A DNA stretch of 64,000 bases from a virus: positions 17,971 to 81,970 of the IMG/VR virus record IMGVR_UViG_3300045135_000898. One strand, written 5' to 3'. Positions 22,815 to 31,376 of this stretch are shown here, one piece after another (the stretch's first letter is position 1; each line of letters opens with the position of its first letter). A program made the translations under genes and the position numbers. The notes beneath the pieces were generated by a model that was given only the letters and a program-made list of their open reading frames with translations, was not told the DNA's origin and made no database searches.

Positions 22815-23500
22815 TAGTCCCACAACGCCTCATAATATTTACCAAACAATCGGAAACCGTTACTGATGCGTTCTTGATATGCTTTACGACCTTCCATGTC
22901 AATTTCGAATGTATGGTTAGGTCCGTGTTTCATTTCAAAGTATTGAGCGTCTTCTTTAGCCACTTCATAACCGTCTTCATCGACAGGTGAAAAATAAACG
23001 TCATGTTCACCGCTACAGAATTGATCTTCCCAATCATCATTAAGTTTCGATTCAAAGGCAAAGATCATTTCGCCCATTACCCATTCCCAACGCTTAAAGA
23101 ATTTGTCATCAGTGGTACCATCTTTCTGGTATGCAGTCTCTTCAACCGATGTTGCCCATAGTTCTTCAGGCACATCTTCAGAGTCAACCTGTGGTGCTCC
23201 ATGTTTAGTCTCTTTAAGTTGCTTCAACATTGGCACCATAATATGTGCTAACGTATGGTCCATGCTCCAAGTATCCCACGGATCAAGTTTTACTTTAATC
23301 TTCTGCTCACGTTTATCCAAGAAGTAATTAATTGGACTATAAAGATTTTGTAAGATATCATCAAACTTATCAAGGAAGCGTTCAAACTTCGTCTGCTTGC
23401 TTTCGCTAGGCCAATGACTAAAGCCATACTTCTTAGTCATATAGTCAGCGTATATTGTTGCTCGTAAACGACTTGGATATGGGCCAATACGTACTTTCAT
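22814..23500 (-). CDS. Conserved phage protein of unknown function (228 aa)
   Basis: A widely distributed phage family, recognised by KVKLDPWDTWSMDHTLAHI, MLKQLKETKHGAP, WEWVMGEMIFAFE and ISNGFRLFGKYYEALW. It is aromatic-rich, acidic and soluble, with no catalytic motif that I can name. It sits between dCMP hydroxymethylase and dCMP deaminase with one- or two-base junctions, so a link to nucleotide metabolism is possible but is only positional. Confidence 0.75.
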   Translation of the reverse strand: MKVRIGPYPSRLRATIYADYMTKKYGFSHWPSESKQTKFERFLDKFDDILQNLYSPINYFLDKREQKIKVKLDPWDTWSMDHTLAHIMVPMLKQLKETKHGAPQVDSEDVPEELWATSVEETAYQKDGTTDDKFFKRWEWVMGEMIFAFESKLNDDWEDQFCSGEHDVYFSPVDEDGYEVAKEDAQYFEMKHGPNHTFEIDMEGRKAYQERISNGFRLFGKYYEALWD

Positions 23501-23501
23501 A

Positions 23502-24191
23502 TTACTCTCCTAGAAGATGGAAGTGGCGACTATACACATGTAAATTCTGAACTTGCCAATGGATATCACCTGATGATAACAAAGGACCAAAAGTATCTTC
23601 TGCAAAGCTAGCATTGTAATTACTCACCATTAAGTCAAGTAAGTAGCGTTGCCAAGCGTAATCATTTTTGTAACCAAAGATTACATCGTTTGATCGCATC
23701 TGAACTACACAGTGCATTTTACCGTTGCGGATGTAGTATGTAACAGAGTTAGTACAAATGAAGTCAGATTTACCGTTTTCATTATACTCAGTCCAAATTG
23801 ATGGGCGAGTGTAAATCATCGAGGCGCGACGAGAATCAGGATTATTGATTAACTCATACAATGCTTTTTCAAACTGATTAAAGTACTTATTTGAAAACAC
23901 AAGAGTACCGTAGTTTGAATTAATGTTGCCATGATGATCGCCTGTCATTTTCCATGCAGCAGGAGGTTCTTTTTGTCCATGATAAATGTCGTTGATGTTA
24001 GTCGACATTGAGAGATACCAATCAATTTCAGAAGCAACGTACTCTTCATTCACTGTACCAAAGATGGATGGTTCGTCAGCTAGGAAAGATGCACCAAGCA
24101 TTTCGATAGTCTTACCACCGTTACGATCTTGTGTAAAACGCTCAGCCGCAAGTTCAGCTTTAAAATATTCGCGGATGTCTTGTACATTCAT
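23502..24191 (-). CDS. 42: dCMP hydroxymethylase (T4 gp42)
   Basis: Converts dCMP to 5-hydroxymethyl-dCMP with methylene-tetrahydrofolate. ThyA-like fold, 229 aa. Strong match to T4 gp42: KTIEMLGASFLADEP, SDFICTNSVTY (catalytic Cys near 146), MRSNDVIFGYKNDYAW, where Asp177 replaces the Asn used by thymidylate synthases for dUMP, and LHVYSRHFHL. The C-terminus is shorter than T4's. ATG 24191 follows AGAGGAAGAG; an upstream TTG is rejected. It implies that phage DNA contains hydroxymethylcytosine or a derivative. Confidence 0.95.
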   Translation of the reverse strand: MNVQDIREYFKAELAAERFTQDRNGGKTIEMLGASFLADEPSIFGTVNEEYVASEIDWYLSMSTNINDIYHGQKEPPAAWKMTGDHHGNINSNYGTLVFSNKYFNQFEKALYELINNPDSRRASMIYTRPSIWTEYNENGKSDFICTNSVTYYIRNGKMHCVVQMRSNDVIFGYKNDYAWQRYLLDLMVSNYNASFAEDTFGPLLSSGDIHWQVQNLHVYSRHFHLLGE

Positions 24192-24195
24192 AATA

Positions 24196-24378
24196 TTACT
24201 CTTCCTCTTCAATTACAAGATTGCCTGGGATATGATATCCGCATGCTCGTAAGAATTCAGCATATGCTTCTAACATATGATCAAGATTTGCTTCATCAGC
24301 CAATTCCATTTTTACAGAATTCACTGCAGTATACGGAGAATGCATTTCTGGTCTTTTGTAAATTAGTTTAAATGGCAT
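24196..24378 (-). CDS. Small conserved protein (60 aa)
   Basis: MPFKLIYKRPEM, then ELADEANLDHMLEAYAEFLRA, ending in the acidic VIEEEE. The central helix and RACGYHI segment recur in small phage proteins of unknown function. One-base overlap (TAATG) with the upstream pyrophosphohydrolase-like gene and four bases from gene 42, so it belongs to the nucleotide operon. Confidence 0.7.
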   Translation of the reverse strand: MPFKLIYKRPEMHSPYTAVNSVKMELADEANLDHMLEAYAEFLRACGYHIPGNLVIEEEE

Positions 24379-24689
24379 TACATATCTCCGTAAAAACGAT
24401 CGTCTTGTTCAGGGCCTTCGAGAGTCTGGATTTTAAGGATCATAAGCTGAGTGATGGCATGATCAAGATGAGGTAAGCCAGATTCTGGATCATTGTCTTC
24501 ACCAGCCCAGAATGCATTAAGATGACGCTGTGCCGATGAGTAAGTACGGCCAAATGAAGTATTGCCAACATCGTGGCGCCAATTGTTTTCACCGTACTTT
24601 TCAGCGCCAAATCCTAGAACGCGGGCTACTGCCATGATACATTCTGCAGGGATTAGGTGAATAGGCGCTTTGCCGTTATCATATTTCAT
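24378..24689 (-). CDS. dATP/dGTP diphosphohydrolase-like protein (103 aa)
   Basis: An all-alpha phage family marked by MKYDNGKAPIHLIPAECI, VLGFGAEKYGENNW, SAQRHLNAFWAGEDNDPESG and LPHLDHAITQLMIL. Members are annotated as dATP/dGTP pyrophosphohydrolase-domain proteins. The conserved Glu/His/Asp residues fit a metal-dependent NTP pyrophosphatase. It would adjust purine dNTP pools or remove unwanted nucleotides. Overlaps the 62-aa gene upstream by four bases. Substrate is inferred from the family only. Confidence 0.75.
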   Translation of the reverse strand: MKYDNGKAPIHLIPAECIMAVARVLGFGAEKYGENNWRHDVGNTSFGRTYSSAQRHLNAFWAGEDNDPESGLPHLDHAITQLMILKIQTLEGPEQDDRFYGDM

Positions 24690-24871
24690 ACTTTTACCTT
24701 TTCAAATTTACGACGTGATTTATAAAATGCGAGTGGCTTTTTAAACTCAACAAGTTCGTTTGTACCTTCTTTTATATAGCCTGTAAGCTTGCCAGCTTGG
24801 TTAAGAAAGTAAATGTGCTCAGGGTAACGAAAACCATCAGCAGTACCAGTAATTTCTTTTAGACCTTCCAT
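24686..24871 (-). CDS. Small hypothetical protein (61 aa)
   Basis: MEGLKEITGTADGFRYPEHI, a beta-rich middle (FLNQAGKLTGYIKEGTNELV) and a basic tail. No family recognised. ATG 24871 lies about nine bases after GAGGAG and is the first start after the early promoter at 24901-24929. Leads the nucleotide operon that ends at 22353. Confidence 0.65.
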   Translation of the reverse strand: MEGLKEITGTADGFRYPEHIYFLNQAGKLTGYIKEGTNELVEFKKPLAFYKSRRKFEKVKV

Positions 24872-24900
24872 AAACAAAAACTCCTCGATTTGATATAGCT

Positions 24901-24929
24901 ATTATACCAAAACCGAGGACTACTGTAAA
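24901..24929 (-). promoter_or_regulatory. Early promoter for the nucleotide-metabolism operon
   Basis: TTTACA (24929-24924), 17-base spacer, TATAAT (24906-24901), with AAAAAAGCTA upstream and AGCTATATCAAAT downstream: a typical member of the family. Confidence 0.8.
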
Positions 24930-24961
24930 TAGCTTTTTTAGAATAATTTGTTATAACCATA

Positions 24962-25888
24962 TTACTGATTTTTATATGCGTATTCTATCGCGCGGTCGGC
25001 TTCCAACTCAAGTGGTCGGTTTTCGTACCAATTACCAGTTTCCATATCTATTTCACGGGCAAGTTGAGCGATTTCTCGAGATGTAATTGGATAACCTGCA
25101 TCGATAGCTTTATAAGCAATTGATACCATCATCTTGTACATTCCGTGATACCAACCAGTGTCAGTGATATTACGATATGAATCAACGGCTACCTTAGATA
25201 CAAACGGGCAATCATGATATGACTTCCAAGAAAACTTTGTATTTTCCATTGAGTCTTTACGATGCTGCACAATCATTTGTTGCATAGAGTCAGGTAGTCG
25301 TTCAAAGAATGATTTGCCGCTTTTCTTTATCTCTATCGGATGCTTAGCAATAAGAGCATCAGGGTCAATATAAGACCCAGAATTGACGAAGATAAAATTG
25401 TTAGCACCATCATAATTCGCAGGCGTGTAGTACATTCGGCTAAGGTCTTTAGTTTGTCGATCTCCAACTGAGTCAAGCTCAGTGTTGAGAGCGTACCAAA
25501 ACTGTTTGATTCGATCCGCCTTAACAGCTCCTTTAAGTGGAAAGACGAGTCTAAACTTCGGATGATCGACAGTACTGCTAGCAGTGCTATAACAAACGTA
25601 ATACCAATCACCATACCTAGTACGTAATTCATTTTCTAGATCTCCTTCAAATACGTGTTCGTCTACGTCGACTGCAGCCCAACGACCCCACTCGGTAACA
25701 TTTCTGTTAGCACGAGTGGTACCGTCTTCGTAAACTGCTGGAGAGATGAGTTCAGCATCTTTCTTGTCTTTAATATCACGCTTAGACAATTTGAACAACA
25801 AGGCTTCAAATTCTTCCCAAGATTGGAAGGACATGTTCTTGTTAGTCTTGTTATCATAGATGCTTTTAAAGACAGTCAAAGAGTACAT
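24962..25888 (-). CDS. Primase-like protein with archaeo-eukaryotic primase features (308 aa)
   Basis: AAVDVDEH (residues 71-78) gives the D-x-D metal motif, and YSTASSTVDHPKFRLVFPL with a following DLSRMYYTPANYDGANNFIF resembles the AEP primase-polymerase core found in mobile-element replication proteins. A C-terminal helical domain (about 210-308) could be the PriCT-type partner. No DnaG-type gp61 is seen in this window, so this may supply primers for helicase gp41; alternatively it is an accessory. It overlaps the MazG-like gene start-to-stop (TAATG). Confidence 0.6.
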   Translation of the reverse strand: MYSLTVFKSIYDNKTNKNMSFQSWEEFEALLFKLSKRDIKDKKDAELISPAVYEDGTTRANRNVTEWGRWAAVDVDEHVFEGDLENELRTRYGDWYYVCYSTASSTVDHPKFRLVFPLKGAVKADRIKQFWYALNTELDSVGDRQTKDLSRMYYTPANYDGANNFIFVNSGSYIDPDALIAKHPIEIKKSGKSFFERLPDSMQQMIVQHRKDSMENTKFSWKSYHDCPFVSKVAVDSYRNITDTGWYHGMYKMMVSIAYKAIDAGYPITSREIAQLAREIDMETGNWYENRPLELEADRAIEYAYKNQ

Positions 25889-26289
25889 TACAGGTCTCCG
25901 TGATTTCCTTCATGCGATGGCGCCTGCCATCCTTCAGGTTTAACAAGATCAGGCAGACCAAATGGATTTGGGCGACCTTCTTTAACACCAACGTTTTTAG
26001 ATAGGTTAGCATGTAGGACTTCATCCCATGCTTGATTTGCATCAACGCCAAATACGTTGAGCGTGCCAATTGCAAATACGCAAAGGTCAATCAAACCATC
26101 AACGATTTCTTCAGGGTCTCCTGCGTCAACCGCATCGTAAGTTTCGTATAGTTCTTCTTTACACATATCGATACGGAAACGAAGATACTTGGCCATCATT
26201 TCATGGTCATCTTTGTTTGCCTCAAACCAATCATGTACGCCAAACTTGACGTGCATATTGTCGATATCTTTTACCCAGTTATTAGACAT
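25888..26289 (-). CDS. MazG-like nucleotide pyrophosphohydrolase (133 aa)
   Basis: The all-alpha NTP pyrophosphatase core is visible: FRIDMCKEELYETYDAVD (EExxE-type metal helix) and DPEEIVDGLIDLCVFAIG (ExxD helix). Enzymes of this type hydrolyse (d)NTPs or their alarmone-like derivatives to monophosphates plus pyrophosphate. First gene after the early promoter at 26319-26348, with AAGGAG before ATG 26289. A second MazG-like gene lies at 28534-28794. Confidence 0.85.
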   Translation of the reverse strand: MSNNWVKDIDNMHVKFGVHDWFEANKDDHEMMAKYLRFRIDMCKEELYETYDAVDAGDPEEIVDGLIDLCVFAIGTLNVFGVDANQAWDEVLHANLSKNVGVKEGRPNPFGLPDLVKPEGWQAPSHEGNHGDL

Positions 26290-26318
26290 AATGTTCTCCT
26301 TTCATAATTTAGAATACT

Positions 26319-26348
26319 ATTATAACACACTTTTACTAGAAATGTAAA
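26319..26348 (-). promoter_or_regulatory. Early promoter for the MazG-like/primase-like operon
   Basis: TTTACA (26348-26343), 18-base spacer, TATAAT (26324-26319). Confidence 0.7.
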
Positions 26349-26355
26349 CATGTTT

Positions 26356-27639
26356 TTAAAGTTTTTCACCGGCTTCAAATCCACGGAAACATTTAAAACG
26401 AGGGAAACGTAAGCTATAAGTACCATCTTGGTTTTGTGTAATGGCATCAGCTTTAATTTCCACGAGCTGACCGATTACTTCAGACTTGGAATTCCAAATG
26501 TTATCGCGGTCAGCATCAGTAAGGCCAGAGCCAACATTAACAGCGATTTCTCGACCAGTATCGGATCCTCGGCATACAAGCGCTCCAGTCGAACCCACAT
26601 ATTTACCAGTGCCTTCTTCAACATCGACGACCTCCAAAGTTACTTCGATGACGGGTTTAATTTTTAACCATGATTTTGTTCGTTTGGTTTCATAAGGCGC
26701 TTCAGGGTCTTTAAGCATAATCCCTTCATATCCACCTTCAATAGCTTTTGCATTAATTTCACGGAAGATACGTTGACCAATTTGAGTGTCGAGATCAACA
26801 GGAGTTTGCTGAACTACCTTAACACAATCTTCATCTTTGACTGTATTTTTAAGAATCTCAGAACGCACTCGTTGAGGAGCAGTATCGGTACCTTGACGGA
26901 ATGAACGATACGAAACAATGTCGAACAAATACAAACAAGCATCATCGGTCTGAACATCGTCTTTACGGTGTACCTGCTTCATCAGATCCTGAAACGAAGA
27001 AGACATAACCTCGCCATCAAGAACGAACGGAGTATCAATAGCATATTTGGATAAGGCTTCTTCAATTTTAGGAAAGTTCGTTAGTCGTTTACCATTACGG
27101 CTATGCATATCAACACGGCCATCTGGATGAACAATTGAGATTACACGTACACCATCAAGTTTAACCTCAACGTACTTCTCTCCACCGATTTTCTTTTCCT
27201 TTGCGCCATCCTTAGCAAGCTGACATGAAAAAACAGGTACAGCTTTATCGCCTGCTACTTTATTCCAAGTAGTCACGTTAACACCACAACGCATGTCTTT
27301 AAGTAATGCACGACGATAAAAGTTATTCCAATCATCGGCATTTACAAGTTCAGCCACACGAGAGATTTCTTCGGCCGCAGCATTGCCTGTAAGAGTACGA
27401 GATGAAAGGTCGTTCATTAAAGACGTAACATATTGAAGAGCATATTCTTCGTTAAGTCCTGCTGAATTGGTTGACTCAGGTACTTGTTTAACTCCGAATG
27501 TTTCATACGTGTCAAGTGCACGACGAAACATTTCGACAAAACCAATAGGAGGATTGTTAATAGCCTGAGTAAGGATTGCTTCTTTGTCAAGCCTGGAGTT
27601 GGTTGACTCCAGACGTTTCATAATATTTGCCAATGACAT
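26356..27639 (-). CDS. 30: ATP-dependent DNA ligase (T4 gp30)
   Basis: Seals nicks during replication and repair. Motif I EVKLDGVRV (Lys of K-x-D-G near residue 151 becomes adenylylated), motif III FVLDGEVM, motif IV YEGIMLK and motif V SWLKIKP are all present in order; the OB-fold domain follows (about 340-427). The N-terminal helical domain (1-140) matches the gp30 type. 427 aa is a little under T4's length. This is the replicative ligase, separate from the KxDG protein at 9834-11072. Confidence 0.96.
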   Translation of the reverse strand: MSLANIMKRLESTNSRLDKEAILTQAINNPPIGFVEMFRRALDTYETFGVKQVPESTNSAGLNEEYALQYVTSLMNDLSSRTLTGNAAAEEISRVAELVNADDWNNFYRRALLKDMRCGVNVTTWNKVAGDKAVPVFSCQLAKDGAKEKKIGGEKYVEVKLDGVRVISIVHPDGRVDMHSRNGKRLTNFPKIEEALSKYAIDTPFVLDGEVMSSSFQDLMKQVHRKDDVQTDDACLYLFDIVSYRSFRQGTDTAPQRVRSEILKNTVKDEDCVKVVQQTPVDLDTQIGQRIFREINAKAIEGGYEGIMLKDPEAPYETKRTKSWLKIKPVIEVTLEVVDVEEGTGKYVGSTGALVCRGSDTGREIAVNVGSGLTDADRDNIWNSKSEVIGQLVEIKADAITQNQDGTYSLRFPRFKCFRGFEAGEKL

Positions 27640-27650
27640 TATATAATTCC

Positions 27651-28034
27651 TTAGAAGTGTGGATCGTAGTAGTATTCACGAGTACCGACAGACAGACCGC
27701 CATCACTGATCTTGATCCAACGACCTGTGTCAGGGTTAACGAATACTTTCTGAAAACCTGAAGAGCCGTCAGTTTTGAATCGGAAAGTATCGAAGTATTC
27801 GCTTGTGCCATCGACGATGTCAAAGTTACCTGAACGATCTTCGTGGTATTTCACTTCGTCACGGCGAACATCAAGGTAAGTGTAAGCACCTTTCTTGAAT
27901 ACGTTAACGATAGTGCCAGGATGACGGTCTGTCCAAGAAAGGAAGGTAGCATGTGTACCTACTTTAATTTCTGAAGTAACCGTGTTAGACATAAGGTGGT
28001 TAACCAATGAGCCAGTCTGAGTACCAAGTTTCAT
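27651..28034 (-). CDS. Conserved phage protein of unknown function (127 aa)
   Basis: A beta-rich protein of a type seen in many phages: VGTHATFLSWTDRHPGTIV, TYLDVRRDEVKYHED, and a C-terminal GLSVGTREYYYDPHF. No catalytic motif visible. Directly behind its own early promoter (28068-28096), with AGGAAAC before ATG 28034, and eleven bases before the DNA ligase gene, so it heads the ligase transcript. Role unknown. Confidence 0.7.
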   Translation of the reverse strand: MKLGTQTGSLVNHLMSNTVTSEIKVGTHATFLSWTDRHPGTIVNVFKKGAYTYLDVRRDEVKYHEDRSGNFDIVDGTSEYFDTFRFKTDGSSGFQKVFVNPDTGRWIKISDGGLSVGTREYYYDPHF

Positions 28035-28067
28035 AACGATGTTTCCTATTCATTAATTTATGGATCT

Positions 28068-28096
28068 ATTATACAAACTATTAATGAATGTGTAAA
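28068..28096 (-). promoter_or_regulatory. Early promoter for the ligase operon, with upstream inverted repeat
   Basis: TTTACA (28096-28091), 17-base spacer, TATAAT (28073-28068). Just upstream, TTCACAATT and AATTGTGAA (28105-28130) form a 9-bp inverted repeat. The tract TGTGAAAAAAGTTGTTTAC is shared exactly with the promoter at 17881-17909. Confidence 0.75.
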
Positions 28097-28161
28097 CAAC
28101 TTTTTTCACAATTTTTAGATCAATTGTGAATAAAAAGTGAGACTGTTAGAACGAAATGATA

Positions 28162-28392
28162 TTAGGCTTTTTTCCAAGTATACTCGACAAGACTGTTGTC
28201 TACAAAGATAGTCTCATCTTCAGTATTCTTAATTACCTTACGTACATCAAGTCGTTGGTGCTCATCTAGACGAAGGAAGTGTCCTTCAATGGGTGGTGAA
28301 TCGTAATGATATTGATAAACATCATTTTCTTTCTTAATCGCTGTTGATTCGTGTGTCTCTATGTGTCGGTAATCGCTTTCGATTATGTACAT
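28162..28392 (-). CDS. Hypothetical protein (76 aa)
   Basis: A small acidic protein with no recognised family: MYIIESDYRHIETHESTAIK, QYHYDSPPIEGHFLRLDEH and IFVDNSLVEYTWKKA. Probably a small beta domain. It follows the polymerase operon in the same direction. A GATAAATA sequence at about 28427-28434 may be a weak late promoter. Low information. Confidence 0.55.
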   Translation of the reverse strand: MYIIESDYRHIETHESTAIKKENDVYQYHYDSPPIEGHFLRLDEHQRLDVRKVIKNTEDETIFVDNSLVEYTWKKA

Positions 28393-28432
28393 CTCAGTTC
28401 CTGCGTTAATAGTTAGTGTACATCGGTATTTA

Positions 28433-28537
28433 TCAATGGTACACTCTTGACGCTATGACTTCTTGTATAGCATCATGGATTGCGTGCAGTTCCTGAATAC
28501 TAATTTCCTCAAGAGGGATCTTTCCTTCAAGGATCAT
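28433..28537 (-). CDS. Very small protein coupled to the MazG-like gene (34 aa)
   Basis: ATG 28537 overlaps the stop of the MazG-like gene as ATGA, the usual sign of translational coupling. The 34-residue product (IPLEEISIQELHAIHDAIQE in the middle) is predicted as a helical hairpin with acidic character. No family recognised. Third member of the 43/MazG/micro-gene chain. Confidence 0.6.
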   Translation of the reverse strand: MILEGKIPLEEISIQELHAIHDAIQEVIASRVYH

Positions 28538-28794
28538 TTGTACTCGTCCGGTATCAAGTCCGACCATTTCATCAACTTCTGTTTCTTCGCATCCGCGCAT
28601 TCTGTTAGTTCCTCTTCTGTAATATAACCATGCTCAATGAATAAGGCGAGCATACACGCGACGTCGCCTAATTCTTGTTTAAGATTTTCTTCGCTATCAG
28701 GAGAAAGGCCAAACCGTTTGATCTTAGACATAATCATAATAAGTTCAGCGCATTCTTCTCCAGTGACAGTGAATAGTTCGTCTTCTAAGTTCAC
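28534..28794 (-). CDS. MazG-like pyrophosphohydrolase, second copy (86 aa)
   Basis: A short all-alpha NTP pyrophosphatase: VTGEECAELIMIMSKIKRFG (EExxE metal helix) and NLKQELGDVACMLALFIEHG (ExxD helix), about the minimal length for the fold. Its ATG overlaps the end of DNA polymerase gene 43 by four bases, so it is made with the polymerase. It probably trims particular nucleotides from the pool at the fork; it differs clearly from the 133-aa MazG-like protein at 25888-26289. Confidence 0.82.
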   Translation of the reverse strand: MNLEDELFTVTGEECAELIMIMSKIKRFGLSPDSEENLKQELGDVACMLALFIEHGYITEEELTECADAKKQKLMKWSDLIPDEYK

Positions 28795-31322
28795 CCAAAG
28801 AAATCCTCGAGGCTAACAACCTCTTCTGATGTCCAACCGATTGCATCAAGAATTGGTGTAACCGCATCTAGGAATGTTTTGTTGAACATTGTTTCGTAAT
28901 CGATGTACTTATGTAATTGCATTTCAACTGGAAGATAATCAGGAAACGAAATAACATTTTCACGAATAGGATTAGGTTTACGCAAGTAACAGAACTTGAC
29001 TTTATCGCCATTCTGAATCTTTTCGTATGCTTTAAGACCTTTATCCTCAAGCGTGTTATTGTACATCAGTGCGCCACGAACATGAATAGGAGTACCTTTC
29101 TTGTACACCGTTTTATTGTCGCGCCACTTGATTACATCGGATACCCCACGAGGAAATGATACGTCCTCAGGCGGCAACGTAGTAAAGTGATCTTTAAATT
29201 GCTGGATTGCTTTTTGAGTGTTAGACTCTGAACCTGTCATAATTACTTTGAACATATTCTTCATAGCAGAACGACATACTTCAGGAGTACTTGACTTAAT
29301 AGCCTCGATACCCATGATCTTAAGTTTAGGTTCTTTGTACTCAACGCCTTCAGAGTTATGTACATTAAGAATATAACGTTTCTTAGCAGTCCATACACCT
29401 TTATCTGCAATGACCTCACGTTCCATAACCATCTTCTGAGCATACGAATTCATATGTACAGCAAGTTCGTCGTAAGACTTTGCGATCATTGGTTCAAATT
29501 GGTCAGAGACCATCTTATCAACCAAATCAACTACTTCTTTGATTGGTTTTTTGTCGAAGCCAAGCTTTTTAACCAAAGGACCAAAGTTAACGTAGTTAGA
29601 GTCAGTATCAATAGCGATGACATAATCAAATTTGTTTGTACCACATATCTTGTTCATAAAACCGTTAAACGAGTGTTCAGCCCAACGAATAGCAAGCTGA
29701 CCTGTAAGCGTAATACCTTCGGCGACACGAAGATCGTAATAACGGAACCAACGGTTACCCATCGCACCATATAATGAGTTCATCAAGATCTTGGCAGCCA
29801 TTTGTTGGTTATCCAAAGTTGCTACTTGTTTTTCCAACTTATAAACTTCAATCTTGTTTGACTTATCAACGTTCACCAATTCTTGTTGAGCAGCTAGCAT
29901 CTTTTTCTTAGTTGCTTTACGCTCAGCATAAATGGTTTCGATGATTCCTGGAATAACTCCTTGCTTGTCTTTGCGATACAGTGTACCGTTAGCTGCCATA
30001 GCATATTCGTCAGGTCTAGGATTACTAGGATTAGTGCGAGTAAGACAGTTATCAACATTAACGCCTGGGACTACGTCATTTACGATAGTTTCAGGAGACA
30101 TGTTACATTGCATAATGATGTGTGGGTATAGTGAGTTCAAGTCGAACGAAACTACCCAGTCATGCATACCAACTTGTGGAGCTTTAACGTAACCACCTGC
30201 AAAGTCAGACTTCATCTTGTCTTCGTTAGGAGGTACGACTACACCTTTATCATGTAGGTCACGGTATAGAATAGAATCCCAAATCGCGGTTGTACCTAAT
30301 GTGTCACCATAATTGACACCACCGCGGTACGCAAGTGTCATAGCTAAGTTAATCAGACCAAGCTTGTCATCAAGTCGGTAAACAATGCCAACGTCTTTGA
30401 TGTTATAGTCACCAAACTTTTGAGGATCCTTTTCATATAGATCCTGGAGGTCTTTGTACTCTTCGTAAGACAATTTCTTTTCACCAAGTTCGACGTGTGC
30501 GATGTGGTCAAGCTTGTACGATTCCTGAGCCGTGTAAGTAAACTTTTTGTAAAGTTCAATGTAGTCAAGTTCAGTTACACCAAGGATTTCGTAAAACATT
30601 TGTTCACGACCATTTACCTTAATGTTGCGTTGATTGACCTTACCCCAAGGAGATAACTTCTGAGCAAAGTCTTCACCTAGCAAACGGAGGATACGATTAA
30701 TGACATACGGCGTATCGAAGAAACGACAGTTCCAGCCTGAAATGATATCAGGCGTATTAACCGGAGATGACCACCAACCTACGAATGCTGAAAGCAAGTT
30801 AGCTTCAGTTTCGCAATAAAAGTATTCAACATCCATACCTTCAAGATCAAGCTCAGTCTTAGACTTATCCCATTCTTTTAAGTACCAAAGGTAATACTTG
30901 TTTTCTTGGTTATTGCGGTATGCGATAGCGTTGATAGGGTTAAGAGCTTCAGATGGATCAGAGTAACCATCTTCAGTTTTCATAACCTCGATATCGTAAA
31001 AGCCAACGTTCACGGTGTCAGGATCAAACTCGATATGACCTGGGAAACGTTCTTGTAGATGCTGAACAACATAGTTGGTGTTACCGTACACCTTGAAGTT
31101 AGGCATATCTTTGTAACGCTCGATGAAGTCTTTAGCTTCACGCATGTCATCCAATTGGATAGACGAAACCCTTACGCCGTCAAGCGCAAAGGTTTCCGAT
31201 TTTGGATCCGGCACGAATAGTGTCGGTTTGAAACGAACCTTCTCATGGACCCGATGGCCATTCTTATAGCCGCGGTAAAGAAGGTTGTTTCCATAACGTA
31301 TAACTGATGTGTAAAATTCCAA
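28791..31322 (-). CDS. 43: Family B DNA polymerase (T4 gp43)
   Basis: Replicative polymerase with 3'-5' proofreading, 843 aa. Exonuclease motif I VGFYDIEV (about 105-112); exo II ISGWNCRFFD; polymerase motif A SFDLNSLYPHII (about 390), motif B KILMNSLYGAMGN and motif C AIDTDSNYV (about 570). The C-terminus VVSLEDFFG is the clamp-binding tail, as in T4/RB69 gp43. Early promoter at 31348-31376; in T4 the RegA protein represses many early mRNAs. Shorter than T4's but complete. Confidence 0.98.
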   Translation of the reverse strand: MEFYTSVIRYGNNLLYRGYKNGHRVHEKVRFKPTLFVPDPKSETFALDGVRVSSIQLDDMREAKDFIERYKDMPNFKVYGNTNYVVQHLQERFPGHIEFDPDTVNVGFYDIEVMKTEDGYSDPSEALNPINAIAYRNNQENKYYLWYLKEWDKSKTELDLEGMDVEYFYCETEANLLSAFVGWWSSPVNTPDIISGWNCRFFDTPYVINRILRLLGEDFAQKLSPWGKVNQRNIKVNGREQMFYEILGVTELDYIELYKKFTYTAQESYKLDHIAHVELGEKKLSYEEYKDLQDLYEKDPQKFGDYNIKDVGIVYRLDDKLGLINLAMTLAYRGGVNYGDTLGTTAIWDSILYRDLHDKGVVVPPNEDKMKSDFAGGYVKAPQVGMHDWVVSFDLNSLYPHIIMQCNMSPETIVNDVVPGVNVDNCLTRTNPSNPRPDEYAMAANGTLYRKDKQGVIPGIIETIYAERKATKKKMLAAQQELVNVDKSNKIEVYKLEKQVATLDNQQMAAKILMNSLYGAMGNRWFRYYDLRVAEGITLTGQLAIRWAEHSFNGFMNKICGTNKFDYVIAIDTDSNYVNFGPLVKKLGFDKKPIKEVVDLVDKMVSDQFEPMIAKSYDELAVHMNSYAQKMVMEREVIADKGVWTAKKRYILNVHNSEGVEYKEPKLKIMGIEAIKSSTPEVCRSAMKNMFKVIMTGSESNTQKAIQQFKDHFTTLPPEDVSFPRGVSDVIKWRDNKTVYKKGTPIHVRGALMYNNTLEDKGLKAYEKIQNGDKVKFCYLRKPNPIRENVISFPDYLPVEMQLHKYIDYETMFNKTFLDAVTPILDAIGWTSEEVVSLEDFFG

Positions 31323-31347
31323 AGCTTACCTCCATAACAATAGTACA

Positions 31348-31376
31348 ATTATATCAAAGGATGAGGCTGATGTATA
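31348..31376 (-). promoter_or_regulatory. Early promoter for gene 43
   Basis: TATACA (31376-31371), 17-base spacer, TATAAT (31353-31348). The -35 differs from TTTACA at one position, as also at 42411-42439. Confidence 0.65.
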
